A stretch of 55,315 nucleotides of DNA from Streptomyces sp. E2N166 (lineage in GTDB: Bacteria; Actinomycetota; Actinomycetes; Streptomycetales; Streptomycetaceae), in assembly GCF_003671715.1 (NCBI RefSeq), contig NZ_RAIF01000012.1, positions 487,210 to 542,524 on the forward strand, written 5' to 3'. This document shows positions 45,934-53,056 of this stretch, in pieces; within the stretch, counting starts at the first letter, position 1; every line of letters starts with the position of its first letter. The notes under the pieces were generated by a model that did not search any database, was not told the DNA's origin, and saw nothing but the letters and a program-made list of their open reading frames with translations. The position numbers and the translations under genes were made by a program.

Positions 45934-46167
45934 ATGAACCTCGTCCCCCAGGTCGAAACGGCTGAAATCTCCGACGCGGACCTGGACCAGGTGTCCGGCG
46001 GCAACATCGGCATCGACGCCGGCGCGGCCGTCATAACGGCCGGTGGCGCGGTCGGCGCCGGTCTCTACGCGGAGGCCGGCCCGTTCGCCCTCGGTGCCGG
46101 TCTCGGCGGCTCCGCGTCGCTCGGCGGCGCCACGGCGCAGGGCCACGCGCACACGACCATGGTCTGA
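45934..46167 (+). CDS. RiPP/bacteriocin-like peptide with double-glycine leader
   Basis: 77 residues from the ATG at 45934, after AAGGAAAG. The leader ends ISDADLDQVSGG, the hallmark E/S-x-x-x-L-x-x-V-x-GG pattern of class II lanthipeptide and bacteriocin precursors, and cleavage is expected after G23. The 54-residue core is Gly/Ala rich (NIGIDAGAAVITAGGAVGAGLY, then ALGAGLGG) and contains no cysteine, so no lanthionine could form. No LanM, cyclase, peptidase-transporter or immunity gene lies nearby. It may be an unmodified peptide, be modified in trans, or be a decayed precursor. It faces the DUF397/XRE pair. Confidence 0.7.
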   Translation: MNLVPQVETAEISDADLDQVSGGNIGIDAGAAVITAGGAVGAGLYAEAGPFALGAGLGGSASLGGATAQGHAHTTMV

Positions 46168-46190
46168 GCCGCACGGCTGACGCGCGTGTG

Positions 46191-46218
46191 AGGCCCCGGA
46201 CCACCGCGTCCGGGGCTT
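46191..46218. terminator. Bidirectional hairpin between leader peptide and DUF397 gene
   Basis: GCCCCGGA (46193-46200) pairs with TCCGGGGC (46209-46216), with an 8-base loop and TT after. It lies between convergent genes, overlapping neither. Confidence 0.7.
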
Positions 46219-46219
46219 C

Positions 46220-46426
46220 TCACGTGCCGGTGCCCGCCACGAACGCGGCCCACATGGCCGGGGCCATGGCCAGGCGGGGGCCGTCGGGGCGCTTGGAGTC
46301 GCGGACGTGGATGGTGGCGGGGGTTATCGCGACCTCGACGCAGTCGCTCGGGTTGCTGGTGTCGCTGTAGCTGCTCTTGAACCACGCCAGGTCGGCGAGG
46401 TGTCCGGATGTGTCCTTACGGCTCAT
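46220..46426 (-). CDS. DUF397 protein
   Basis: 68 residues from the ATG at 46426, overlapping the XRE stop as ATGA. It is a textbook DUF397: LAWFKSSYSDTSNPSDCVEVAITPATIHVRDSKRPDGPRLAMAPAMWAAFV. DUF397 genes nearly always pair with an XRE-DUF5753 gene, as here; in the WhiJ and BldB-linked systems of Streptomyces they modulate the DNA-binding partner. The likely role is therefore as partner of the upstream regulator. Confidence 0.95.
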   Translation of the reverse strand: MSRKDTSGHLADLAWFKSSYSDTSNPSDCVEVAITPATIHVRDSKRPDGPRLAMAPAMWAAFVAGTGT

Positions 46427-47274
46427 GTCTCCCCCAGCAGTTGTTCGATGAAGGCCACTGACTCCCGGGCGGACAGTGCCTCGGCCCGGATACTGCCATA
46501 GCGCAGTTCGAGGATGCGCAGCTGCCGGGGATCGGTGACGGGCCGGCCGCCGAACTCGTCGTCGGCCCGACCGACCGCCGTGCCGTCCTCGAACTTGAGC
46601 ACCTGCATCCGCCCACCTCCCGGATGGTCACCGCGAGACGTCGGCATCACCTGGATCTCCACGTGCCGCAATCGCCCGACTTCCAGCAGGTGTTCGAGTT
46701 GCCGACGCAGAACCATCATGCCTCCGACAGGACGTCTGAGGGTCGCCTCCTCCTGGACAAAGCTGAGTTCCGGGGCCGGGGCCCGTTCGAACATCGACTT
46801 ACGGCCCATACGCGCGGCGACGGCGTTCTCCACCTCGTCCTCGGTGAGGGCCGGCCGTCGCCTGCCGAGCAGTGCGCGCGCGTACTCCTCGGTCTGGAGA
46901 AGCCCGTGCAGGCTGTAGCTGCCGTACGAGAGCGATTCGACCGCCCGGGACTCCATCTTCGCCAGATCCCGCACCTGCTTGGGGTACCGGACCTTCTTCA
47001 CGTCCTCCCAGGCCGCGGCGACGAGACCACCCGCCCGCAACACCTGGTCCGCCCGCTCCAGATACTCCCGCCGCGGAATCCGCTTCCCGCCCTCGACCTT
47101 GTAGACGAGGTCCTCCCCGTATCCGACGGCCACTCCGAAGTCGCCCGCCCGCATCCCCACCGCCTCGCGGCGCAGCTTCAGTTGCCGCCCCACTGTGGTG
47201 AGGACGGCCACGCCCCACTCGTCGTCCGGGTCGACCTCCCAGCCCGGCTCCTCCGCCCCACCGTCCACCGACAT
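46423..47274 (-). CDS. XRE-family regulator with DUF5753 (WhiJ-like)
   Basis: 283 residues from the ATG at 47274 (MSVDGGAEEPGWEV). The frame stays open upstream to 47313, but without a better start. The HTH is VGRQLKLRREAVGMRAGDFGVAVGYGEDLVYKVEGGKRIPRREYL (about residues 28-72). DUF5753 occupies the rest: RAVESLSYGSYSLHGLLQTEEYARALL, LSFVQEEATLRRPVGG and EIQVMPTSRGDHPGGGRMQVLKFED. Such proteins form developmental or antibiotic-linked switches with DUF397 partners. Both genes are translationally coupled. Confidence 0.94.
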   Translation of the reverse strand: MSVDGGAEEPGWEVDPDDEWGVAVLTTVGRQLKLRREAVGMRAGDFGVAVGYGEDLVYKVEGGKRIPRREYLERADQVLRAGGLVAAAWEDVKKVRYPKQVRDLAKMESRAVESLSYGSYSLHGLLQTEEYARALLGRRRPALTEDEVENAVAARMGRKSMFERAPAPELSFVQEEATLRRPVGGMMVLRRQLEHLLEVGRLRHVEIQVMPTSRGDHPGGGRMQVLKFEDGTAVGRADDEFGGRPVTDPRQLRILELRYGSIRAEALSARESVAFIEQLLGET

Positions 47275-47371
47275 CCATCCCTCCGCCGTACGCGTCGTAT
47301 CGCGAGGGGCCACACGGTAGGGGGCCGCACTACGCCCATGGGCGGGAACGGGCCTCCGCGCACGCCAACGA

Positions 47372-47404
47372 GTGACGGGCCGGCAGCGCTGTCCGGGCCG
47401 TCAC
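47372..47404 (-). terminator. Terminator at the MFS gene stop
   Basis: GTGACGG (47372-47378) pairs with CCGTCAC (47398-47404), with a further CCGG/CCGG match inside. It overlaps the stop codon of the MFS gene. Confidence 0.6.
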
Positions 47405-48627
47405 CGCCGTACCGCCTCCGCCCCCTCGGGCACGTGCGTCGCGACCACGCGCTCGCGCCCGCCCGCCGGAGCGGCTGCGATCCGGCGCCGGTCCACGGCG
47501 TAGGCCGCGCCCGCGACGCCCAGGCCGAGGACCGCCAGCCCCGCGCCCGCCGTCGCCGGGGACGTGGCGCCGAAGCCCGCCGCGAGGGCGAGGCCGCCGA
47601 TCCAGGCGCCGCCGGCGTTGGCGAGGTTGAAGGCGGCCTGGTTGGCCGAGGAGGCCAGGGAGGGGGCCGCGGCGGCCTTCTCCATGACCATCAGCTGGAG
47701 CGGGGAGCCGGTGACGAAGGCGGCCATGCCGAGCAGGGCCACCGCTGCGGCCGCGCTGACCTCCGTGCGCATCAGGAGCGGGAAGAGGGCGAGGACCACG
47801 ACCAGCGAGGCGAGGCCGCCGAAGAGGGTGCCCCGCAGGGAGTGGTCGGCCAGGCGGCCGCCCAGCAGGTTGCCCGCGGTGGCGCCGACGCCGAAGAGGG
47901 CCAGCAGCAGCGTCACGCCGGCCTCGGCGAATCCGGCGGCGTCCGTGAGCATCGGGGTGATGTAGCTGTACGCGGAGAAGAGCGCGCCGAAACCCGCGAC
48001 GGTCGTGCCGAGGGCCAGCCAGACGGGGACGGAGCGCAGAGCGGCCAGTTCGCCGCGCAGGCCGGTGGTGGGGGCGGGGGCGTGGTCGCGGGGTATCAGG
48101 GCGACGAGCGCCGCTATCGCCGCGACGCCGATGGCGCTCACGCCGAGGAAGGTCGCCCGCCAGCCGAGGTGCTGGCCCATGGCGGTGGCCGCGGGGACAC
48201 CGACGATGTTGGCGACGGTCAGGCCCAGGAACATCAGGGAGACGGAGCGGGCCCTGCGTTCCGGCGCGACCATGCCGGTGGCGACCACCGCGCCGACGCC
48301 GAAGAAGGCGCCGTGCGGCAGGCCGCTGACGAAGCGGGCGGCGAGGAGGGAGACCTCACCGGGGGCGAACGCCGACAGGGCGTTTCCGAGCACGAACAAC
48401 GCCATCAGGGCGATGAGGACCGTGCGGCGGGACATCCGCGCGGTCGCCGCGGCGAGCAGCGGTGCGCCGATGACGACGCCGAGCGCGTAGGCCGAGACCA
48501 GGTGGCCCGCGGCGGGGATCGAGATGTGCAGGTCGTACGCGACTTCGGGCAGCAGGCCCATCATCACGAACTCGGTCGTACCGATGCCGAAGGCGCCCAC
48601 GGCAAGGGCGAGCAGGGCCAGGGGCAT
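47401..48627 (-). CDS. MFS drug-type exporter
   Basis: 408 residues from the ATG at 48627, with twelve predicted membrane helices. The N-terminal MPLALLALAVGAFGIGTTEFVMMGLLPEVAYDL matches the DHA1 AraJ/CmlA/YdhP group. The motif-A-like loop is AAATARMSRRTVLIALMALF, and the second-half equivalent is LGGRLADHSLRGTLF. It probably exports a small hydrophobic compound by proton exchange. An imperfect palindrome lies 52-66 bases before its start. It is downstream of an EEP-family gene on the same strand, with 145 bases between. Confidence 0.93.
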   Translation of the reverse strand: MPLALLALAVGAFGIGTTEFVMMGLLPEVAYDLHISIPAAGHLVSAYALGVVIGAPLLAAATARMSRRTVLIALMALFVLGNALSAFAPGEVSLLAARFVSGLPHGAFFGVGAVVATGMVAPERRARSVSLMFLGLTVANIVGVPAATAMGQHLGWRATFLGVSAIGVAAIAALVALIPRDHAPAPTTGLRGELAALRSVPVWLALGTTVAGFGALFSAYSYITPMLTDAAGFAEAGVTLLLALFGVGATAGNLLGGRLADHSLRGTLFGGLASLVVVLALFPLLMRTEVSAAAAVALLGMAAFVTGSPLQLMVMEKAAAAPSLASSANQAAFNLANAGGAWIGGLALAAGFGATSPATAGAGLAVLGLGVAGAAYAVDRRRIAAAPAGGRERVVATHVPEGAEAVRR

Positions 48628-48678
48628 GAAGTGTCTCGCCTTTCGAGAGCGGAGGTGCGTACGGGACTTCTTCGCTAT

Positions 48679-48693
48679 GTTCCCGTACGGAAC
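48679..48693 (-). promoter_or_regulatory. Imperfect palindrome before the MFS gene
   Basis: GTTC-CCGTACGG-AAC is a perfect CCGTACGG core flanked by GTT/AAC arms with one bulged base. A second CCGTACG-type sequence follows toward the start codon (about 48658). It is a candidate operator for exporter control, but there is no adjacent regulator gene. Confidence 0.45.
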
Positions 48694-48772
48694 AAAGCCT
48701 CTCAGGCCGAGTATTCCGTGAGGTGCCGCGTGGGTTTCCGGCAGTCGCCCATACGGCGCTGACCAGGGACTT

Positions 48773-49825
48773 TCAGGACGCCGTTGTGTCGACCCTCACA
48801 CGCGCGGCGATCGGGAGGTGGTCGCTGCCGGTCGCCGGGAGGGTCCAGCTGGTCGTCGGTTCCACGCCGCTCACCAGGATCTGGTCGATGCGGGCCATCG
48901 GGAAGGACGCCGGCCAGCTGAAGCCGAAGCCGTCGCCCACGGCGCCCTGCGGGGAGCGCATCTGGGAGGTGATCGCGGTGAGGGCGCGGTCGTTCATGGT
49001 GCCGTTGAGGTCGCCGAGCAGGATCTTGCGGGGCAGCTTCTCGTCGGCGATGGCCTCGCCGAGGGCCTCGGCGCTCTTGTCCCGCTGCCGGGCGGTGAAA
49101 CCGGCCTCCAGCTTCACCCGTACGGAGGGCAGGTGGGCGACGTACACCGCGACCGGCCCGGACGGGGTGGCGACGGTGGCGCGCATCGCCCGCTTCCAGC
49201 CCAGCTGGATGTCGACCGCCTTGACGCCGCTGAGCGGGTACTTGCTCCACAGCCCGACGGTGCCGACGACCGCGTGATGGGGATACTTCGCCGCGAGCGC
49301 CTTCTCGTACGTCGGTACGGCGGACGCCTTGAGTTCCTCCAGGGCCATCACGTCCGCGCCGGCGGCGGCCACGGCGCGGGCGGTGCCGGCCGGGTCGGCG
49401 TTGTCGGCGTTGACGTTGTGCGTGGCCACCGTGAGGTCGCCGCCGGTGCCGGTCTTGTCGAAGAGCAGGCCGCCGAAGAGGTTGAACCACACGGAAATCG
49501 GCAGCAGGAGCGCGATCAGCGCCGTCGCCGACTTGCGGGCGAGGGCGATCACCAGGAGCACCGGGACCAGCAGGCCGAACCACGGCAGGAAGGTCTCCGT
49601 GAGGCTGCCGAGGTTGCCGATGGCGTTCGGGATGCGCGAGTGACCCGCCATGACGACGGCCAGGACGACGGCCACCGCGGCGGTGACCAGACCCCGGCGC
49701 CAGATCCGCGGGTCGCCGCGCCAGCCGGTGACCGCCCGCTCGAACAGGCGCCGAATCCGGGGCTCCCGGCGCTCGGGTCCCGAGCCGCCGCCGTCCGTCT
49801 CCGTCATGTACGCCTGCTGCGCCAT
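48773..49825 (-). CDS. Membrane-anchored endonuclease/exonuclease/phosphatase-family protein
   Basis: 350 residues from the ATG at 49825 (ATG 49807 also possible). Three membrane helices lie at about residues 48-64, 72-92 and 99-117. The EEP catalytic domain follows outside: THNVNADNADP (metal ligand Asn), MALEELK (catalytic Glu), KILLGDLNGTMNDRALT (Asp/Asn) and TGSDHLPIAARV (terminal Asp/His pair). Members with this N-terminal three-helix anchor are common in actinobacteria and probably act on phosphoesters outside the cell. The substrate is unknown. All catalytic residues are present. Confidence 0.92.
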   Translation of the reverse strand: MAQQAYMTETDGGGSGPERREPRIRRLFERAVTGWRGDPRIWRRGLVTAAVAVVLAVVMAGHSRIPNAIGNLGSLTETFLPWFGLLVPVLLVIALARKSATALIALLLPISVWFNLFGGLLFDKTGTGGDLTVATHNVNADNADPAGTARAVAAAGADVMALEELKASAVPTYEKALAAKYPHHAVVGTVGLWSKYPLSGVKAVDIQLGWKRAMRATVATPSGPVAVYVAHLPSVRVKLEAGFTARQRDKSAEALGEAIADEKLPRKILLGDLNGTMNDRALTAITSQMRSPQGAVGDGFGFSWPASFPMARIDQILVSGVEPTTSWTLPATGSDHLPIAARVRVDTTAS

Positions 49826-50139
49826 ACCGTCGCCTCACAACCTGCCGTGCAACACCGTCGCCCCCTGTGACTCAGCACCCTAGGGGATGATCGGTTCCGA
49901 ACCCGCCGTCCCGTGACGGCCGTACTGGCACGAGGACGTACGAGTCGGCGTCCGGAGTTCCGAACACCGTCGACACGGGCCGCTCTGTGACACAACGATC
50001 ACATTCGCCCCCTCCTCCTCTCCTCGGGACACGCTCGTGTCGAAGGTCCCCTAGCCGTCGGGGCGCGACAGGTGCCACCATGGAAGGGATCCGGGGACAC
50101 CGTCAGGGTGCCTCGAGATGACATGAAGGAGCCGTTGCC
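49826..50139. other. Divergent intergenic region before panB
   Basis: The 314 bases contain no gene I can support. panB has a clear ribosome site AAGGAG (50125-50130) ahead of its ATG. The region should hold promoters for both genes, but no -10/-35 pair is convincing. Confidence 0.6.
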
Positions 50140-51015
50140 ATGACGCAGCTTTCGGCTGCCCCGACGCCTCAGCGCAAGCCCTCCGACGGGAGCAAGGCGC
50201 TGTACGGGGGCAAGAGCAACCGTCGAATCACCGTCCGGGACATCGCCGCCGCCAAGGAGCGCGGCGAGAAGTGGCCCATGCTCACCGCCTACGACGCGAT
50301 GACCGCGTCCGTCTTCGACGAGGCCGGCATCCCGGTCATGCTCGTCGGCGACTCCGCGGGCAACTGCCACCTCGGCTACGAAACGACCGTGCCCGTCACG
50401 CTGGACGAGATGACGATGCTCTCGGCCGCGGTCGTGCGCGGCACCAGCCGCGCCCTGATCGTCGGCGACCTGCCCTTCGGTTCCTACCAGGAGGGTCCGG
50501 TGCAGGCGCTGCGCTCGGCCACCCGGCTGGTGAAGGAGGCGGGGGTCGGGGCGGTCAAGCTGGAGGGCGGTGAGCGGTCGCACGAGCAGATCCGGCTGCT
50601 CGTCGAGTCCGGCATCCCCGTGATGGCGCACATCGGCCTCACCCCGCAGTCCGTCAACGCCATGGGCTACCGCGTGCAGGGCCGGGGCGAGGAGGCGGCC
50701 CAGCAGCTGCTGCGCGACGCCAAGGCGGTGCAGGACGCGGGCGCCTTCGCGGTCGTCCTGGAGCTGGTGCCGGCCGAACTGGCCGCCGAGGTGACGCGGA
50801 CACTGCACATCCCGACGGTCGGTATCGGCGCGGGTCCGGAGACGGACGCGCAGGTGCTGGTGTGGACCGACATGCTCGGGCTGACCGGCGGCCGGATGCC
50901 GAAGTTCGTCAAGCAGTACGCCGACCTGCGTCAGGTCATCGGCGGCGCGGCGAAGGCCTTCGCCGAGGACGTCGTCGGCGGAACGTTCCCGCAGGAGGAG
51001 CACTCCGTCCACTGA
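50140..51015 (+). CDS. panB: 3-methyl-2-oxobutanoate hydroxymethyltransferase (pantothenate synthesis)
   Basis: 291 residues from the ATG at 50140. It transfers a hydroxymethyl group from methylene-THF to alpha-ketoisovalerate, the first step to pantothenate and CoA. The N-terminal 35 residues are a basic extension; the TIM-barrel begins with NRRITVRDIAAAKERGEKWPMLTAYDAMTA. The metal/substrate residues are in VGDSAGNCHLGYETTVPVT (Asp), GDLPFGSYQ and KLEGG. Further conserved segments are AHIGLTPQSVNAMGYRVQGRG, VLELVPAEL and GIGAGPETDAQVLVWTDMLGL. The Mg ligands (Asp of VGDS, Asp of GDLPF, Glu of LEGG) are present. Confidence 0.97.
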   Translation: MTQLSAAPTPQRKPSDGSKALYGGKSNRRITVRDIAAAKERGEKWPMLTAYDAMTASVFDEAGIPVMLVGDSAGNCHLGYETTVPVTLDEMTMLSAAVVRGTSRALIVGDLPFGSYQEGPVQALRSATRLVKEAGVGAVKLEGGERSHEQIRLLVESGIPVMAHIGLTPQSVNAMGYRVQGRGEEAAQQLLRDAKAVQDAGAFAVVLELVPAELAAEVTRTLHIPTVGIGAGPETDAQVLVWTDMLGLTGGRMPKFVKQYADLRQVIGGAAKAFAEDVVGGTFPQEEHSVH

Positions 51016-51030
51016 GCCACCGCGGTACGA

Positions 51031-51070
51031 CACCGGCCCCGCCGATCTTCCCCCGTCGGCGGGGCCGGTG
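51031..51070 (+). terminator. Terminator after panB
   Basis: CACCGGCCCCGCCG (51031-51044) pairs perfectly with CGGCGGGGCCGGTG (51057-51070), 14 bp with a 12-base loop. It begins 16 bases after the stop. Confidence 0.9.
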
Positions 51071-51121
51071 CTTTCCGCCGTTCGGCGCCCCGCCGCCCTC
51101 CGATCCGTCCCGTCGGCGGGC

Positions 51122-51173
51122 TGTCGGCGGTGCCGGGCGGCTGTCGGTGGGATGTCGGCGGTTTGTCGGCGGG
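51122..51173 (+). promoter_or_regulatory. 11-bp direct repeats TGTCGGYGG before the ABC exporter
   Basis: TGTCGGYGG starts at 51122, 51142, 51153 and 51164; the last three are spaced exactly 11 bases (one helical turn). This is the spacing of SARP and PhoP-type operators. The repeat ends 20 bases before the ATPase start. A SARP/AfsR-family regulator gene lies just beyond the exporter. Confidence 0.6.
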
Positions 51174-51192
51174 GGCTGACAACGTCGTCGGC

Positions 51193-52218
51193 ATGAAGCG
51201 ATTCGACAAGAACCCTCCGGCCGCGGGCAGCGCGGTCACCGTGCGGGGGCTGGTCAAGCACTACGGCGAGACCAAGGCGCTGGACGGCGTCGACCTGGAC
51301 GTGCGCGAGGGCACCGTGATGGGTGTGCTCGGGCCGAACGGGGCCGGCAAGACCACTCTCGTCCGCATCCTGTCCACCCTCATCACGCCCGACGCCGGCC
51401 AGGCGCACGTCGCCGGCTACGACGTCGTACGGCAGCCGCGGCAGCTGCGGCGGGTGATAGGGCTGACCGGGCAGTACGCGTCCGTGGACGAGAAGCTCCC
51501 CGGCTGGGAGAACCTCTACATGATCGGCCGGCTGCTCGACCTGCCCCGCAGGGACGCCCGCGCACGGGCCGACGAACTGCTGGAGCGGTTCTCCCTCACC
51601 GAGGCCGGCAAGCGGCCCGCGGCCACGTACTCGGGCGGCATGCGGCGGCGGCTGGACCTGGCGGCCTCCATGATCGGGCACCCGGCGGTCCTCTACCTCG
51701 ACGAGCCCACCACCGGCCTGGATCCGCGCACCCGCAACGAGGTGTGGGACGAGGTCAAGCGCATGGTCGGCGACGGCGTCACCGTACTGCTCACCACCCA
51801 GTACATGGAGGAGGCCGAGCAGCTCGCCTCCGAGCTGACCGTCGTCGACCGCGGCAAGGTCATCGCGAACGGCGGCATCGAGGAGCTGAAGGCCAAGGTC
51901 GGCGGGCGCACCCTGCGCGTACGCCCGGCCGACCCGCTCCAGCTGCGTCCGCTCGCCGCCTTCCTGGACGAGCTGGGCATCACCGGGCTCGCCAACTCCA
52001 CGGTGGACGCGCAGCGCGGTGCCGTCCTGGTACCGATCCTCAGCGACGAGCAGCTGACCGCCGTGGTCGGCGCGGTCACCGCCCGCGGCGTCACGATCGC
52101 CTCCATCACCACCGAACTGCCCAGCCTGGACGAGGTCTTCCTGTCCCTCACCGGCCACCGCGCCAGTGCCCCGCAGGACCCCGCGCCCGCCGACGCCCGC
52201 GAGGAGGTCGCCGTATGA
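51193..52218 (+). CDS. ABC transporter ATPase, daunorubicin-resistance (DrrA) type
   Basis: 341 residues from the ATG at 51193 (MKRFDKNPPAAG). Motifs in order are Walker A GPNGAGKTTL, Q-loop TGQYASVDEKLPGWENL, signature YSGGMRRRLDLA, Walker B VLYLDEPTTGLDP and H-loop (TTQY, with Gln replacing His, as in DrrA-type ATPases). The C-terminal 100 residues are the DrrA-specific DUF4162-like extension (GGIEELKAKVGGRTLRVRP, then SLDEVFLSLTGHRAS). It powers export with the next gene, which it overlaps by four bases. It probably exports a drug or metabolite. Confidence 0.96.
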   Translation: MKRFDKNPPAAGSAVTVRGLVKHYGETKALDGVDLDVREGTVMGVLGPNGAGKTTLVRILSTLITPDAGQAHVAGYDVVRQPRQLRRVIGLTGQYASVDEKLPGWENLYMIGRLLDLPRRDARARADELLERFSLTEAGKRPAATYSGGMRRRLDLAASMIGHPAVLYLDEPTTGLDPRTRNEVWDEVKRMVGDGVTVLLTTQYMEEAEQLASELTVVDRGKVIANGGIEELKAKVGGRTLRVRPADPLQLRPLAAFLDELGITGLANSTVDAQRGAVLVPILSDEQLTAVVGAVTARGVTIASITTELPSLDEVFLSLTGHRASAPQDPAPADAREEVAV

Positions 52219-53021
52219 GCGCCACCACTGTCAGTCCCGACGCCCGGATCACCCCGCGCGGGCATCTGCGGCACACCGGCGCCCTGGTCCGCCGCAACCT
52301 GCTGTGGATCCGGCAGGACCCGGAGTCGATGTTCGACGCCCTGCTGATGCCGGTCGTCTTCACCCTGCTCTTCGTGTACGTCTTCGGCGGGTCGATCGGC
52401 CAGGCCCTGGGCGGCGGGCAGGACGGCTATGTGCAGTACGTGATTCCCGGCATGATCGCGATGATGAGCATGACGCTGTCCCAGGGCGTCGGCACCGGGT
52501 TCAGCCAGGACTTCAACTCCGGTGTCATGGACCGCTTCCGGTCGTTGCCGATCGGGCGCGGCTCGGTGCTCTTCGCGAAGATCGCGGTGGAGATGCTGCG
52601 GATGCTGTTCGCGACCGCCGTGCTGATGGTCGTGGCCGTCCTGGTCGGCTTCGACATCCGGAGCTGGCCCGGTCTGTTCGCGGCGGTGGGCCTGTCCGCG
52701 GTGTTCGCCTCCTCGATCATGTGGGTCTTCCTCACGCTGGGCGTGATCCTGAAGAACGCGCAGTCCGTGCAGGCGATGGGATTCATGGTGCTGTTCCCGC
52801 TGCAGTTCGGTTCCTCGATCTTCGCGCCGACGCAGTCGATGCCGGGCTGGCTGCAGGCCTTCACCGACTACAACCCGCTGTCCACGCTCGCCGACGCGGC
52901 GCGCGGGCTGATGGTGGGCGGCCCGGTCGCGCACGACCTGTGGATCACGCTCGGCTGGTCGGTGGCGATCACGGCGGTGATGGCGCCGGTCGCCATCCAC
53001 AAGTTCCGGACCAAGACCTGA
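52215..53021 (+). CDS. ABC-2 type exporter permease (DrrB type)
   Basis: 268 residues from the ATG at 52215 (ATGA overlap). Six membrane helices follow a 35-residue N-terminus. The ABC-2 signature is NLLWIRQDPESMFDALLMPVVFTLLFVYVFGG, then MMSMTLSQGVGTGFSQDFNSGVMDRFRSLPI and the C-terminal FAPTQSMPGWLQAFTDYNPLS. It is the membrane half of the exporter with the preceding ATPase. It converges on the SARP-type regulator, separated by a terminator. Confidence 0.95.
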   Translation: MSATTVSPDARITPRGHLRHTGALVRRNLLWIRQDPESMFDALLMPVVFTLLFVYVFGGSIGQALGGGQDGYVQYVIPGMIAMMSMTLSQGVGTGFSQDFNSGVMDRFRSLPIGRGSVLFAKIAVEMLRMLFATAVLMVVAVLVGFDIRSWPGLFAAVGLSAVFASSIMWVFLTLGVILKNAQSVQAMGFMVLFPLQFGSSIFAPTQSMPGWLQAFTDYNPLSTLADAARGLMVGGPVAHDLWITLGWSVAITAVMAPVAIHKFRTKT

Positions 53022-53048
53022 CCGCCGGCCGGCGGTCGGCCGGCGGTC
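53020..53048. terminator. Bidirectional terminator between permease and regulator
   Basis: GACCGCCGGCC (53020-53030) pairs perfectly with GGCCGGCGGTC (53038-53048), 11 bp with a 7-base loop. It overlaps the permease stop and lies nine bases from the regulator's end. Confidence 0.8.
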
Positions 53049-53056
53049 GGACGGGG

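Noticed and set aside
45743-45937. A 64-residue frame before the leader peptide
   Set aside because: It has no convincing ribosome site, no family match and weak codon bias, and ends by overlapping the real start at 45934.
49986-50003. CRP-like site TGTGA...TCACA before panB
   Set aside because: The two half-sites are 8 bases apart rather than the 6 needed for CRP, so the match is probably accidental.
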